This document shows, in pieces, positions 47,336 to 56,652 of a DNA stretch of 64,000 nucleotides. Origin of the DNA: Rhynchospora pubera (taxonomy: Eukaryota > Streptophyta > Magnoliopsida > Poales > Cyperaceae); NCBI GenBank assembly GCA_028095005.1, contig CM051460.1, positions 163,241,461 through 163,305,460 on the forward strand, written 5' to 3'. The position numbers were made by a program, and so were the translations under genes. The notes beneath the pieces are model-generated. The model did not search any database. It saw nothing but the letters and a program-made list of their open reading frames with translations, and was not told where the DNA came from. Numbering within the stretch: position 1 is the first letter of the stretch; each line of letters starts with the position of its first letter.

Positions 47336-47712
47336 AGTGTTCAATATATTGGATGGATTGGTCCATCCAACGCGATCGTTCTCACGTTCCAAATTTCAAA
47401 CGACCGATCCGAACTATTTAATATGTCCTCCATTTTAAAAACTTACAAGAAACCAATTTTTACATTTTTATGAAAACTTTCACTATTTTTTGTATTTTAA
47501 AAAATTCAAGATATAAAATGGATCGTCAAATAATAACAATTTTCTAAAATATAAAAAAAAATAGTAAAAAAAATGTAAAAATTGATTTCCTATAAGTTTT
47601 CGATACGGAGAACATATTGAACTGTTCTTATCGTCGTTTAAAATTTAAAATGCGTGAACGATTGCATTGGACATGCCCCATCTATCCAATATATTGAAAT
47701 CTAGCATTTCTC
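47336..47712. mobile_element. MITE with about 55-bp terminal inverted repeats
   Basis: The left end is GAGAAATGCTAGTGTTCAAT, followed by ATATTGGATGGAT. The right end reverse complements to GAGAAATGCTAGATTTCAAT, followed by ATATTGGATAGAT. Similarity continues to about 55 bp in each arm. The flanking 9-mers CTTTTTAAT and TTTCTTAAT match 7/9, suggesting a Mutator-like 9-bp duplication. The AT-rich core is itself inverted (GTAAAAATTG). No ORF is present. Confidence 0.78.
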
Positions 47713-48208
47713 TTTCTTAATTAATTAGAGAGGGTGTAAGGGGTAAATTGCAATTGCCAGGATGGTCTCAGTACAAGTCATCATTTCCATTGAACGCGAA
47801 TGTACTCTTTGCTTGTTTTTGTTCTTTCAAACTGATCCTTTGCTTGCCTTTGAGCTTAGGGTTGTGTGAATATTTTTTGAGTTATATTATCATTATGCAT
47901 ATTCTTGCGGCAAAACTGTCTGTAATAATAAACTGGTCGATGGAACATTAAGACTTCTACGTTCTATATTAATATTTCAATATTCCTTGTTCGATGCAAA
48001 CATTTAGGTCTTTTGCCTGTTGGTGTATAATGTCTATCAATTGGGGAGGTATATACACTAAACACTGTCTGGATGTTGGCACCCAAGTATAATTGTGGCG
48101 CTACTTTTTTTTTAATAGGCGAAATAGTTATTGTATTAAATAGCTCATTAGGTACATAAATAATTTATTTTCAGAGGTACAAATTAGAATTATTAAGGTG
48201 TTGGTTCC

Positions 48209-49863
48209 TGATATTGTTATTATTTGATGGTATTGGGACCATACTTAGCACCTAAATTGCATTCAAACCATTAAATTATTTGATAAAATGCTATGTGTTT
48301 CCAAGAATTGGCTTTATCGTTGTCTCCCTTCTTATTTTCAGGGTTCTACTTGGTTTTTGATGGATTTACAAGCTCTAGATGGTTTCCGGCGCAAGACGAA
48401 TGCTAGACGACTCATTCCTAGCACAAGAAGACGATTTTCAGACTACAACTCGGACCGAGATGGAAGCAACTCGGACCGAGTTGCACATGCCTTGACTCAC
48501 CTGTTTTCAACTCGGTCCGAGTTGACCTCATCTCGGTCCGAGTTGAACACCGACTTATCTCATATGACAAGTTTTCATGCATGGAAGTTGTATTTTTTGG
48601 TAGTTTTTCTTGCCCTGGCGCCCTAGACCTCTTTCATTGTGCGTGGAACCACTATAAAAAGCCCTCTCTGTGCCCTGAAAAGGAAGAAAGCCTCCACAAT
48701 TCCAATTTCTCCTTTCCAAGCTTTGTTAGCCGCAGAAACCCTAAGGAACCCTAATCTCTAAGCGACGGCAGCGAGAAGAAGGTTCAGAATTCATCTTGCA
48801 TCACCCCACTGCCCTAGAAGACGGTGTTGAAACATAGAGGGAGTATTCAGTTTATTCTTCCTATGTTTTCTTCCCTATTTTTGATGGACTTGTATCTTGT
48901 TATTTATACTCTTGTTGTTGTTTGTTCTAGCACTATGTTAGGCTAAGTTTGAGTATTCTTAGGAGTAAGGGAGTAGTTGAAGTTTGGATGGCGATATTTG
49001 ACTTGTGATGTTTCGTTATGACTTGTGATTTGTTTAATGAGTAGTCTTTAATTGCTTGTTTGAACTGCTTGTGATTTCTTAATTAACTTCTAAATGAATG
49101 GTCACGTTTAGTTAAGCCTAAGTTAGGATAAACAAGATTATTTTAAGCCAAGTACATGGGATAAATCGTAGATCCGAAAGGGGAGATTAATTAACACCAA
49201 AAGTGTTATTTTTAGACAGTGCAAAAGACTTCTAAATATCCTTACGAAAACCATTAAACAAGTTCAAGCTAATTGTCTTTCCTATACCAAAAGTTGTGGG
49301 TTAATTAGTTTGATTAGAAGCGGTTGTTATTAAACCATTCCCTGGCCCAAAAAGCGAACGTTGAGGGTTATTAAGTCTAGGTTTAGCCAACCAATCCTTG
49401 CATGATTCATAACAGACCAAACCAAGTCAAATCGAGCCACCTCAGTTCTCAACTCGGACCGAGATGGACACAACTCGGACCGAGTTGAAATGCTGTTGCC
49501 TATAAAACTTGGGTTTTTGCATGAAAGTGTTGAACTTTGAGTTTTAGAAGTCCAAACTAAAACGAAACCTGATCCCTAAGACGTTTTTATACTATTTGAA
49601 AAACCAAAACAATCATTTAGATTTCTTAATTATTTTGATCCACAAAACACCCAAAAATATTTATCTTAGTGCATGTTTATTTAATTAGTTTGTTTTACAA
49701 TTAAATCCACTCCTTTTTAATTGTCTAGCTTCATAAAAAAAACAAGTCCGGTATTCGTTAATCCGTCCTTTGGGTTCGACCCTAGAACTAAACTACAAAC
49801 GATTAGTGAGGTTAGCTCTAGGTTTATAAATTTATTTGATTCCTAGGTTTTAAGCCTTCATCA
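48209..49863 (+). repeat. 5' LTR of element D
   Basis: 1,655 bp, TGATATTGTTATT to AAGCCTTCATCA. U3 carries four AACTCGGWCCGAGTT-type palindromes (48,447-48,546), about 110 bp before a TATAAAAA box at 48,653. U5 carries two (49,451-49,487). It is related to but clearly diverged from LTRs B and C. Confidence 0.9.
48653..48660 (+). promoter_or_regulatory. TATA box in LTR D
   Basis: TATAAAAA within CCACTATAAAAAGCCCTC, followed by a leader-like stretch, consistent with the LTR promoter. Confidence 0.6.
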
Positions 49864-49866
49864 AAT

Positions 49867-49884
49867 TGGCGCCGTTGCCGGGGA
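49867..49884 (+). promoter_or_regulatory. Primer binding site of element D, tRNA-Asp type
   Basis: TGGCGCCGTTGCCGGGGA, three bases past the 5' LTR. It is identical to the B-element PBS. Confidence 0.92.
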
Positions 49885-50124
49885 CGGTGTCGATATTGGA
49901 TACTTGTTTAAGTATTTGGAGACTAGATTTTTATCTTTGTTTACTCATCTTTCTCTCTTTCTATTGTAGGACTGGAAGGGGATAATCAAAGGAAGAAGCC
50001 CTCACGATTTGAAGTCAGAAGCTTTCTCCAGAGGTTAAACGAAGAGTCCGAGCTAACTCATCCCCTCTCTTCCACCGAAACTCAGACCAAGTTCAACCCT
50101 AGAAGGAGGGAAGAAAACACCGCG

Positions 50125-53070
50125 ATGGCTGATCCACTCACACCAGAAGCCATTGCCCAGCAAACACGCGACTTGGAGGCCCTCCGCCTCCAACTTGAGC
50201 AAAGGGAGGCTCGACTTACAGCAGATCGGGACGCTCTCACGGGACAACGAAGGGATTTTGAGCAAGAGCGTCGTCGATGGATCAACGAGGATGAAGCAAG
50301 CGTCCACAACCCCGATGACGATGACGATGCGGGGCGCGACCGAACCCTTGGCGAATTTGGAACCCCTAGTGCAAGAGACGTAGGCGGACCGGTGGTGATT
50401 CAAGGAATCGAAGCTAACAACATGCAGATCGCTCCCAACCACGTCGCGCTTGTCCAACAAAATCCGTTTTACGGAGATGATAAAGAGGATCCTCATGCTC
50501 ATTTACAAACTTTTGTTGATTGCACTAGATTAATTAAGTTTAATGGTGTCCCTCCACAAGCGATTAGGCTTTTGTTGTTCCATTTTACCCTCAAGGATAA
50601 AGCCCAAAAATGGTATAAAACTTTAAAAAAGGGGTCAATTCGGTCTTGGGAACAAATGGCACAAACATTCTTAGATAGGTATTTCCCCGCGGACAGATCT
50701 GATGCGATTAGAAGGGAATTAAATAATTTTGCCCAAAAAGATGACGAAACAATGAGGGATGCATGGGAACGGTTTAGAGACCTTGAAAATTCTTGCCCAC
50801 ATCACGGAATTCAAGAATGGATGTTAATTAAAAATTTTTATGCTGGATTGTACGATAATATTAAGATTAATGTTGACACTATTTCAGGTGGGACATTTAA
50901 AAGACTTGACGCTACCCAAGGACGAGACTTGCTTGATTATTGTGCAAGGAACTACACATGGTATCCTATGCCAAATCCACGCCGCCCTAGCAATTCGAGG
51001 CAACATGTCCATGGGATCGCTTCTAGAGATGATAGAATCGCAGAGCTAGAAGCCGAACTTGCCGCTTACCAATCGACTCAAGGGACACATCTCTATTCTA
51101 ACAAATGCGGAGCATGCGGCGAGGAGGGACATACATCTCTTAATTGTCCTCTTGCTAAAATTGGTAACAGAGGGGCCCAAGTGAACTCCCTAAACAATGG
51201 GTCCCCTTTCGGTTCAAAGTACCAAAATAACATGCCAAGCTTGTATAAAAATGCTCATTTCAATAACAACAATAGAGACCAATCATTTCAAAAGAAACCC
51301 TTTTCCAATAGGGAAGATATTCCAATTGTTGTTCAAGAATTCATGAGTGAACAAGAGAAATTTAATAAATTTGTGGCTATAGGATTGGACGAATTGAAGG
51401 CCACCACCGACGAATTGAAAGGTAGTGCGAGCACCTTGCGACGCTTGGAGCGAATGATGGAGGCACATTTTTCCCGACCTCCAGGACAACTTACGGGGCA
51501 GCCACAAGTCAATCCTAATGCAGATATCAAGGCCTTGCATGTTTTGAGAAGTGGAAGACAATACAAAGACCCACCTATGCCACCCGAAGAAGCAACTCGA
51601 CCCTCAACTCGGTCCGAGTTGAGCCCCGAGTTGGAGGTTCCGAGTGCAACGGAGCCTATTCTGGAGCAGCTTAGGCCATATCCTCCACTCCATGAGGTCA
51701 AAGAACCACAAAGCACTGCCATTGATCCACTGCAAGGCCATATAGAGACCACACCCAATTCAACTCGGTCCGAGTTGGACCCATCTCGGTCCGAGTTGAA
51801 AGAGAAAAGTGAGAAAATAAAGGCACCGACTGAAGGGAATGAGAAGGCAGTGCAACCTAGGGCAACCTATCAACCTCCAGTGCCTTTTCCTCAACGACTC
51901 ATGAAAAGAAAGGAAGATTCTCAATTCAAGGCATTTTGGGAGATCTTAAAACAATTGAAAATCACTATCCCATTCACTGATGCTATAGCCCAGGTGCCTA
52001 TCTATGCAAGGTTTCTAAAAGAGTTATGCTCAGGCAAAAGATCCTTGGAAGAATTGAAGACGGTGGCCCTAACGGCTCGTAGTAGTCAAGCCTTGAAAAG
52101 TAAAATGCCACCCAAACTGGAGGATCCAGGTAGGTTTGCTCTCCCTTGTGTCATTGGAAAAGCTATAATCAAACAAGCATTGTGTGACATGGGAGCAAGT
52201 GTGAGCCTAATGCCTAAGACAGTCTATGAGAAAATCGGCTTTGGGGAGCTTAGACCCACAAGAATGACGTTAAAACTTGCCGATTCCTCAATGCGGTTGC
52301 CCTTAGGTATTTTGGAGGACGTGCCCGTTCAAGTGGGAAAGTTTGTTGTACCGGGAGATTTTGTGGTCATGGATATGGAAGAAGACAAGGAGGCGCCTAT
52401 CATTTTGGGACGTCCCTTCCTTAGAACCGCCGGTGTAATGATGGATGCCCGAGATGGGATAATTTTGGTTAGAGTAGGGGGAGAGCAACTCCATTTTTCA
52501 ATAGATCATGCTTTAAAGTGTCCCGACCCCGTTGACAAGTGTTGTATGGTTCAAGAGGTGCCTGAAATCGAAGAGTCTCTTAGAGAGCAATACCATGACG
52601 CCCTTGAAAGCTACCAAGACTCTTTCGATGATTTGCAAGAGTCAATTGGGGTAGAGGAGACCCTACGCGACGTAACAGATGCTCAAAACATCAAATTTCA
52701 GCCCAACTCGACCCTCAACTCGGACCGAGTTGAGCCCCGAGTTGAGGAACAAAAGGCCACAAACCTTCTGTTTGGTTCGAATTGTCCTGGTTCGATCCAA
52801 ATTGAGGCCCCCAAAGTCGAATTTAAGTCTCTCCCGACCTCCCTTAGGTATGAATCTCTTGGCTCTAGTCAAACGAACCTCGTTATTGCTGATTCTAAGC
52901 TAGATACAGGACAAACGAAGAAGCTTTCTGTTGGAAAAGGAACAATGGGGTACTCGTTTGATGATCTCTCGACTTGCATGCATGGAACTCCCTTGGATGA
53001 CATCACCAACAAGAGTTATGACAAGTCGCTCGTCGTCTCACTCTCTGAGCCCAATCCAATCAAGACTTAG
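50125..53070 (+). CDS. Gag-protease polyprotein of element D, pol deleted
   Basis: 981 codons with no stop or frameshift. Residues 8-55 are a charged, probably coiled-coil N-terminus. About 95-265 form a Retrotrans_gag capsid domain (PF03732; e.g. FTLKDKAQKWYKTL, TFLDRYFPADRS). A CCHC zinc knuckle (CGACGEEGHTSLNC) spans 328-341. A second helical stretch precedes a linker that contains the palindromes at 51,605-51,621 and 51,761-51,799. The aspartic protease follows with D688 in DMGASVSLMP. After the protease a linker with another palindrome (52,716-52,732) leads to KGTMGYSFDDL. There the homologous B protein continues into RT, whereas here the ORF ends about 45 codons later. The post-stop hairpin is retained, so about 950 codons of RT, RNase H and integrase were removed without breaking the frame. 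The start is chosen as the first ATG after the leader. Confidence 0.93.
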   Translation: MADPLTPEAIAQQTRDLEALRLQLEQREARLTADRDALTGQRRDFEQERRRWINEDEASVHNPDDDDDAGRDRTLGEFGTPSARDVGGPVVIQGIEANNMQIAPNHVALVQQNPFYGDDKEDPHAHLQTFVDCTRLIKFNGVPPQAIRLLLFHFTLKDKAQKWYKTLKKGSIRSWEQMAQTFLDRYFPADRSDAIRRELNNFAQKDDETMRDAWERFRDLENSCPHHGIQEWMLIKNFYAGLYDNIKINVDTISGGTFKRLDATQGRDLLDYCARNYTWYPMPNPRRPSNSRQHVHGIASRDDRIAELEAELAAYQSTQGTHLYSNKCGACGEEGHTSLNCPLAKIGNRGAQVNSLNNGSPFGSKYQNNMPSLYKNAHFNNNNRDQSFQKKPFSNREDIPIVVQEFMSEQEKFNKFVAIGLDELKATTDELKGSASTLRRLERMMEAHFSRPPGQLTGQPQVNPNADIKALHVLRSGRQYKDPPMPPEEATRPSTRSELSPELEVPSATEPILEQLRPYPPLHEVKEPQSTAIDPLQGHIETTPNSTRSELDPSRSELKEKSEKIKAPTEGNEKAVQPRATYQPPVPFPQRLMKRKEDSQFKAFWEILKQLKITIPFTDAIAQVPIYARFLKELCSGKRSLEELKTVALTARSSQALKSKMPPKLEDPGRFALPCVIGKAIIKQALCDMGASVSLMPKTVYEKIGFGELRPTRMTLKLADSSMRLPLGILEDVPVQVGKFVVPGDFVVMDMEEDKEAPIILGRPFLRTAGVMMDARDGIILVRVGGEQLHFSIDHALKCPDPVDKCCMVQEVPEIEESLREQYHDALESYQDSFDDLQESIGVEETLRDVTDAQNIKFQPNSTLNSDRVEPRVEEQKATNLLFGSNCPGSIQIEAPKVEFKSLPTSLRYESLGSSQTNLVIADSKLDTGQTKKLSVGKGTMGYSFDDLSTCMHGTPLDDITNKSYDKSLVVSLSEPNPIKT

Positions 53071-54792
53071 CAAAAGACGGTCAAGCTCGTGACCTAAAAC
53101 AAGCGCTTCTTGGGAGGCAACCCAAGAATTTCTCAACCCTTCTCTCTTTTGTTTTATTTATTTATTTTTTCTTTAAAAAAATACAAAAAAAATTAGAAAA
53201 ACATAAAAACAAAAAAAATGAAATAAATTGATTGTTGATATTGTTTGATTAATTGTAGGAATTTTTTAAGGAACAAACGAAGAAATATGCAATCCGTGCT
53301 AGAGCACCATGGGTTACGTGAGCCAACTAACCCCAATCGACCTCATACGGGTTGCATAACAACTCAAGGAAAGAAGTAGAGCCATCTTGGAAATCGAGAG
53401 AACAAACTAGGAGCAAATCAGCATGTTGGAAAATAAAAATTGGCTAAGTTTTCTTTTCCCTCCTATTTACTTTTCTCTGTGAATGAATGCCTTGAGGACA
53501 ATGCATAATTCAAGTTTGGGGGGAGGGATAGAAAAATCGTTGAAAATTTGACAAATTTGAGAATTTTTCGCAAAATTGGTTTTTTGGCTCGGTTCGAGTT
53601 GAGTCTAACTCGGTCCGAGTTGAACATTGGATTTTTTTGGTTTTTGACTATTTTCAATGGAATTTTGATCGGAAATCAATTGCATGTGCTTAATTACCAT
53701 CAAATTGAATTTAATGGATGAAACTCACACTTTTGAAGCCATTTTGAAGTCAAATGAAATTTTTCTCAAAGAACCTTAAAATGTTTTGATATCTCAAATT
53801 AACTCTTGCACTAATGGACAAAAATTGAAGGAATTTCACAAGGATAGGACTTGATTTTTGGATGCTTAAAACTATTAGATCAATTTTAGTCGATTCTCAC
53901 AAGTTTTTACCGAGTGAACTGATTCGTGTTTTGACAAACTTTTGAAAAGAAGTTTATCGACTTGGGAAATTATAGAATGAATTTGGTCTTGTTGAAAATA
54001 TTTTTAATCGCTTGAATCACCAACGAGCAATCTTAATGTGACATTAAAATCAAAATAGCTGTGAAAACGAGGACGCACTGAGGCCTTTTTCCACCAACTT
54101 AGCCACAAATTGGAGGGTATTGGGTTAAGTATGAATTGTTAGGAATTACAACTCAAATAAAGCGAGAAATAATTGGACAACTTATGCTTAATTCTACCGG
54201 ACCCGGTGCGAAAGCATTGGTAAAGGAGTTGTTGAGTATTATGGCCCAAGTGTACCGTGGCCATAGTCGAGCAACACCCGTCCAACCTCCCTAGCGCGTC
54301 ATGTGCTAGTAGCAAATTCAAGGCCAATGATACCGCATTATCCTCTAGGGTGTAAAATCCCACGGCTCGACTTGCACAAAAAGAAAAATTGGTGAAAAAT
54401 TGAAATTGCTTTTAAGAGAAATTCATTATAAAATTTCCGACTTTGATAAACGACTTTACAAATTTTTGTGAAATATGAAAAGGAACGGGTAATTGAAAAT
54501 GAGATCGCATTTGAAATAATAGAGAGAAGCTAGAGTTCTTGAATTTGAGAAAATCTTTTCATTTAGGACCAAGAGTTGCATAATTTAATTTGTAGAACAC
54601 AAAACTCGGTTCTTGAAATAAATCTTAGTTTGACTTATTTGATTTAAGTGTGAGAATTTTAACATAAGCAATTGATTTTCTTAACGAAATTTCTTGGTTT
54701 GAGAATTAAATTGTTTTTAGATTTAGGTACTGTTTGGTTCTATAAGCTTAGGGCATTGCTTGAGGACAAGCAAAGTTTAAGTTTGGGGGGAA
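53071..54792 (+). other. Element D 3' noncoding region and polypurine tract
   Basis: In order: post-stop hairpin CTTGGGAGGCAACCCAAG (53,109-53,126), a stem pairing GCAATCCGT (53,289-53,297) with ACGGGTTGC (53,347-53,355), a first G-tract AAGTTTGGGGGGAGGG (53,512-53,527), two palindromes (53,587-53,624, the first with one mismatch), the conserved block (54,057-54,380, interrupted by about 77 bp), and the final polypurine tract AAGTTTGGGGGGAAG (54,778-54,792). Confidence 0.8.
54121..54198. mobile_element. Tiny MITE-like insertion in the conserved block
   Basis: Compared with the B copies, element D has about 77 extra bp between GGAGGGTAT and CGGACCCGG. The insert has imperfect inverted ends (TTAAGTATGAATTGTTAGGAA against TTAAGCATAAGTTGTCCAAT). 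It is too short to code for anything. Confidence 0.55.
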
Positions 54793-55986
54793 GCCACCAA
54801 CCACGAAATTCCATATCCCACCACGTTTTGGCACCTTTCCACCACCGTTCTCACGCCGAAAGGCGTGGGATTCTACCTCTTTCATCATAGCACGACCATG
54901 GCATCATCTTTGGAGCAATTCTAGGCGCGACGGCGACAGAATCAACCCAACCACGGCTCTGGACGTTCGGTATCTTGAGTTAGAAGCGATATTTGGTTTA
55001 TTTCTTCCATTCTCTTGATATTTTGATTTGATGGAGCTTGTATCTTATTTTGCTTTCATGTTAGGCTAGATTTATGTTGTCTTAGGAGTAGGAAAGTAAC
55101 TTAGATTTCGATGTGTTGTGATTTGACTCAATATGATATGATATGTTTTGTTGATTTGTTTTGTTGAGAATTATGTTAATTGCTTGTTTTAATTACTTGG
55201 TTAAAGTCTAATTAACTTCTAGATGTACGGCCGCATTTAGTTAAGTTCTAAAGTTAGGTTAATCAAGATAATTTAGATAAGTATTAGGGATAAATCGTAG
55301 ATCCGAAAGGGGAGATTAGTTGACACCAAAAGTGTAACTTTTAGACATGTCCAAAAGACCTCTAGATATCCTTATGAACTCCAACAAACAAGTTTAAGTT
55401 AGATTGAATTCTATACCAAAAGTTGTGAACCAATCGAGTTAATTAGGTTAGGTTGTGATTAAACCAGTTTCTAGTCCAACAAGCGATAGCTGAGTTTTAG
55501 AATATCTAGGTTTGACCAACAAACCCTAGCACAAAGCATAAAATATCATAAAAGGTCAAAACCACACACTTTTACCCTCTGTTCGGACCAAACAGATCCT
55601 TGTTCGGACCGAACAGAGAAGTGAACGCTTGAAAAGCATAGTTTGATGCACGAAAGTGATAAGTTCTGTGTTCTAGAGTCCAAAGCAAGGTGAAACCTGA
55701 ACCCTAAGACGTTTTTTATACTGTTTGAAAATTCAAAAACTTTACTTTAGTTGTTTACATTATTTTAATAGACAAAATAACCAAAAATATTTATTTACTT
55801 GCACCTTTAGATTTAATCAACCAAAAACTCCATAAAAATGTAATTGTCTAGCTTTCGTGAGGAAGTAAAGTCCGGTACTCATTAATCCGTCCCTTGGTTT
55901 CGACCCTAAAGCTTAACTAAAACGACTAGTGAGGTTAGCTCTAGGTTTATAAATTTATTTGATTCCTAGGTTTTAACCCTTCATCA
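54793..55986 (+). repeat. 3' LTR of element D, different subfamily, truncated
   Basis: About 1,194 bp ending CCCTTCATCA. It starts directly after the polypurine tract without the TGATAT terminus and first matches LTR C (ACCGTTCTCACGCCGAAAGG), not the D 5' LTR. Its U5 palindrome pair has arms TGT..ACA (55,579-55,617, the first unit decayed). Confidence 0.8.
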
Positions 55987-56098
55987 GTTCCTATGAAAAT
56001 GGACCACTTTGGATTCTTAAAAATGTGTCACTGGTCAATTGGGCAAATTTTGATTAAAAAGTTTGCTTTAGAGGACTATTATCAAGCTGCGTTTTTAA

Positions 56099-56644
56099 TA
56101 GTGCTTTCAATAAAACTCGTTTATCTAATCCGTACCGTACCGTATAAGACGGGTATGGATAAAATTTTATTTTCGTTAAATTAACGGGTACGGGTACGGT
56201 AAGAAAATTTTTTCGTTAATTTAACGGGTACGGATAAAAACTATTTCGTACCGTTTTCATAACAGGTAATTGCCACAATTAAAAAGATACAATTACATGA
56301 TACATATGACATCTTATATTGCATGATTGGTAAAAAAATATTGCTAGAGTTTATTTAAGATTTATAATTCTTTCCATTCAGTGTATGAAAAAATAAAAAA
56401 GCATAAACCTAAAATATTTGCCACCATTGTTGCACTTTATTAATATACTTATTGATATAATTTATTTATATAGAGTGTACAAATTATTATTATATTCAAA
56501 TTTTACCGTTACCGTACCCATACCGTTAATTCTTAACGGGTACGGGTAAAGCTATTTTTAACGGGTACGGGTAAAGAAAATTTTAACCGGTACGGTAATG
56601 AAAATATCTTCTACCGTACCGTACCGTACCCATTGACAGCCCTA
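56099..56644. mobile_element. hAT-type MITE, copy 2, ACGGGTACGG arrays
   Basis: 546 bp, homologous end to end with 40,159-40,675. The left terminus is decayed (TAGTGCTTTCAATAAAACTC) and the right is intact (CCATTGACAGCCCTA). Flanks GTTTTTAA (56,091-56,098) and GTTTTCAA (56,645-56,652) match 7/8. It lies about 110 bp downstream of element D. Confidence 0.85.
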
Positions 56645-56652
56645 GTTTTCAA

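Larger units (their letters stand above)
48209..55986 (+). mobile_element. Element D: Athila-like, gag-protease only, TSD GTTCC
   Basis: This 7,778-bp element is bounded by GTTCC at 48,204-48,208 and 55,987-55,991. Its parts are a 5' LTR, tRNA-Asp PBS, one 981-codon gag-protease ORF, a 1.7-kb 3' noncoding region with PPT, and a 3' LTR of a different, 5'-truncated subfamily. RT, RNase H and integrase are absent, so it is non-autonomous. Its palindromes have arms AAC..GTT in the 5' LTR, ORF and 3' region, and TGT..ACA in the 3' LTR. Confidence 0.88.

Noticed and set aside
50053..50502. 149-codon minus-strand ORF
   Set aside because: It is the antisense shadow of the gag ORF of element D.
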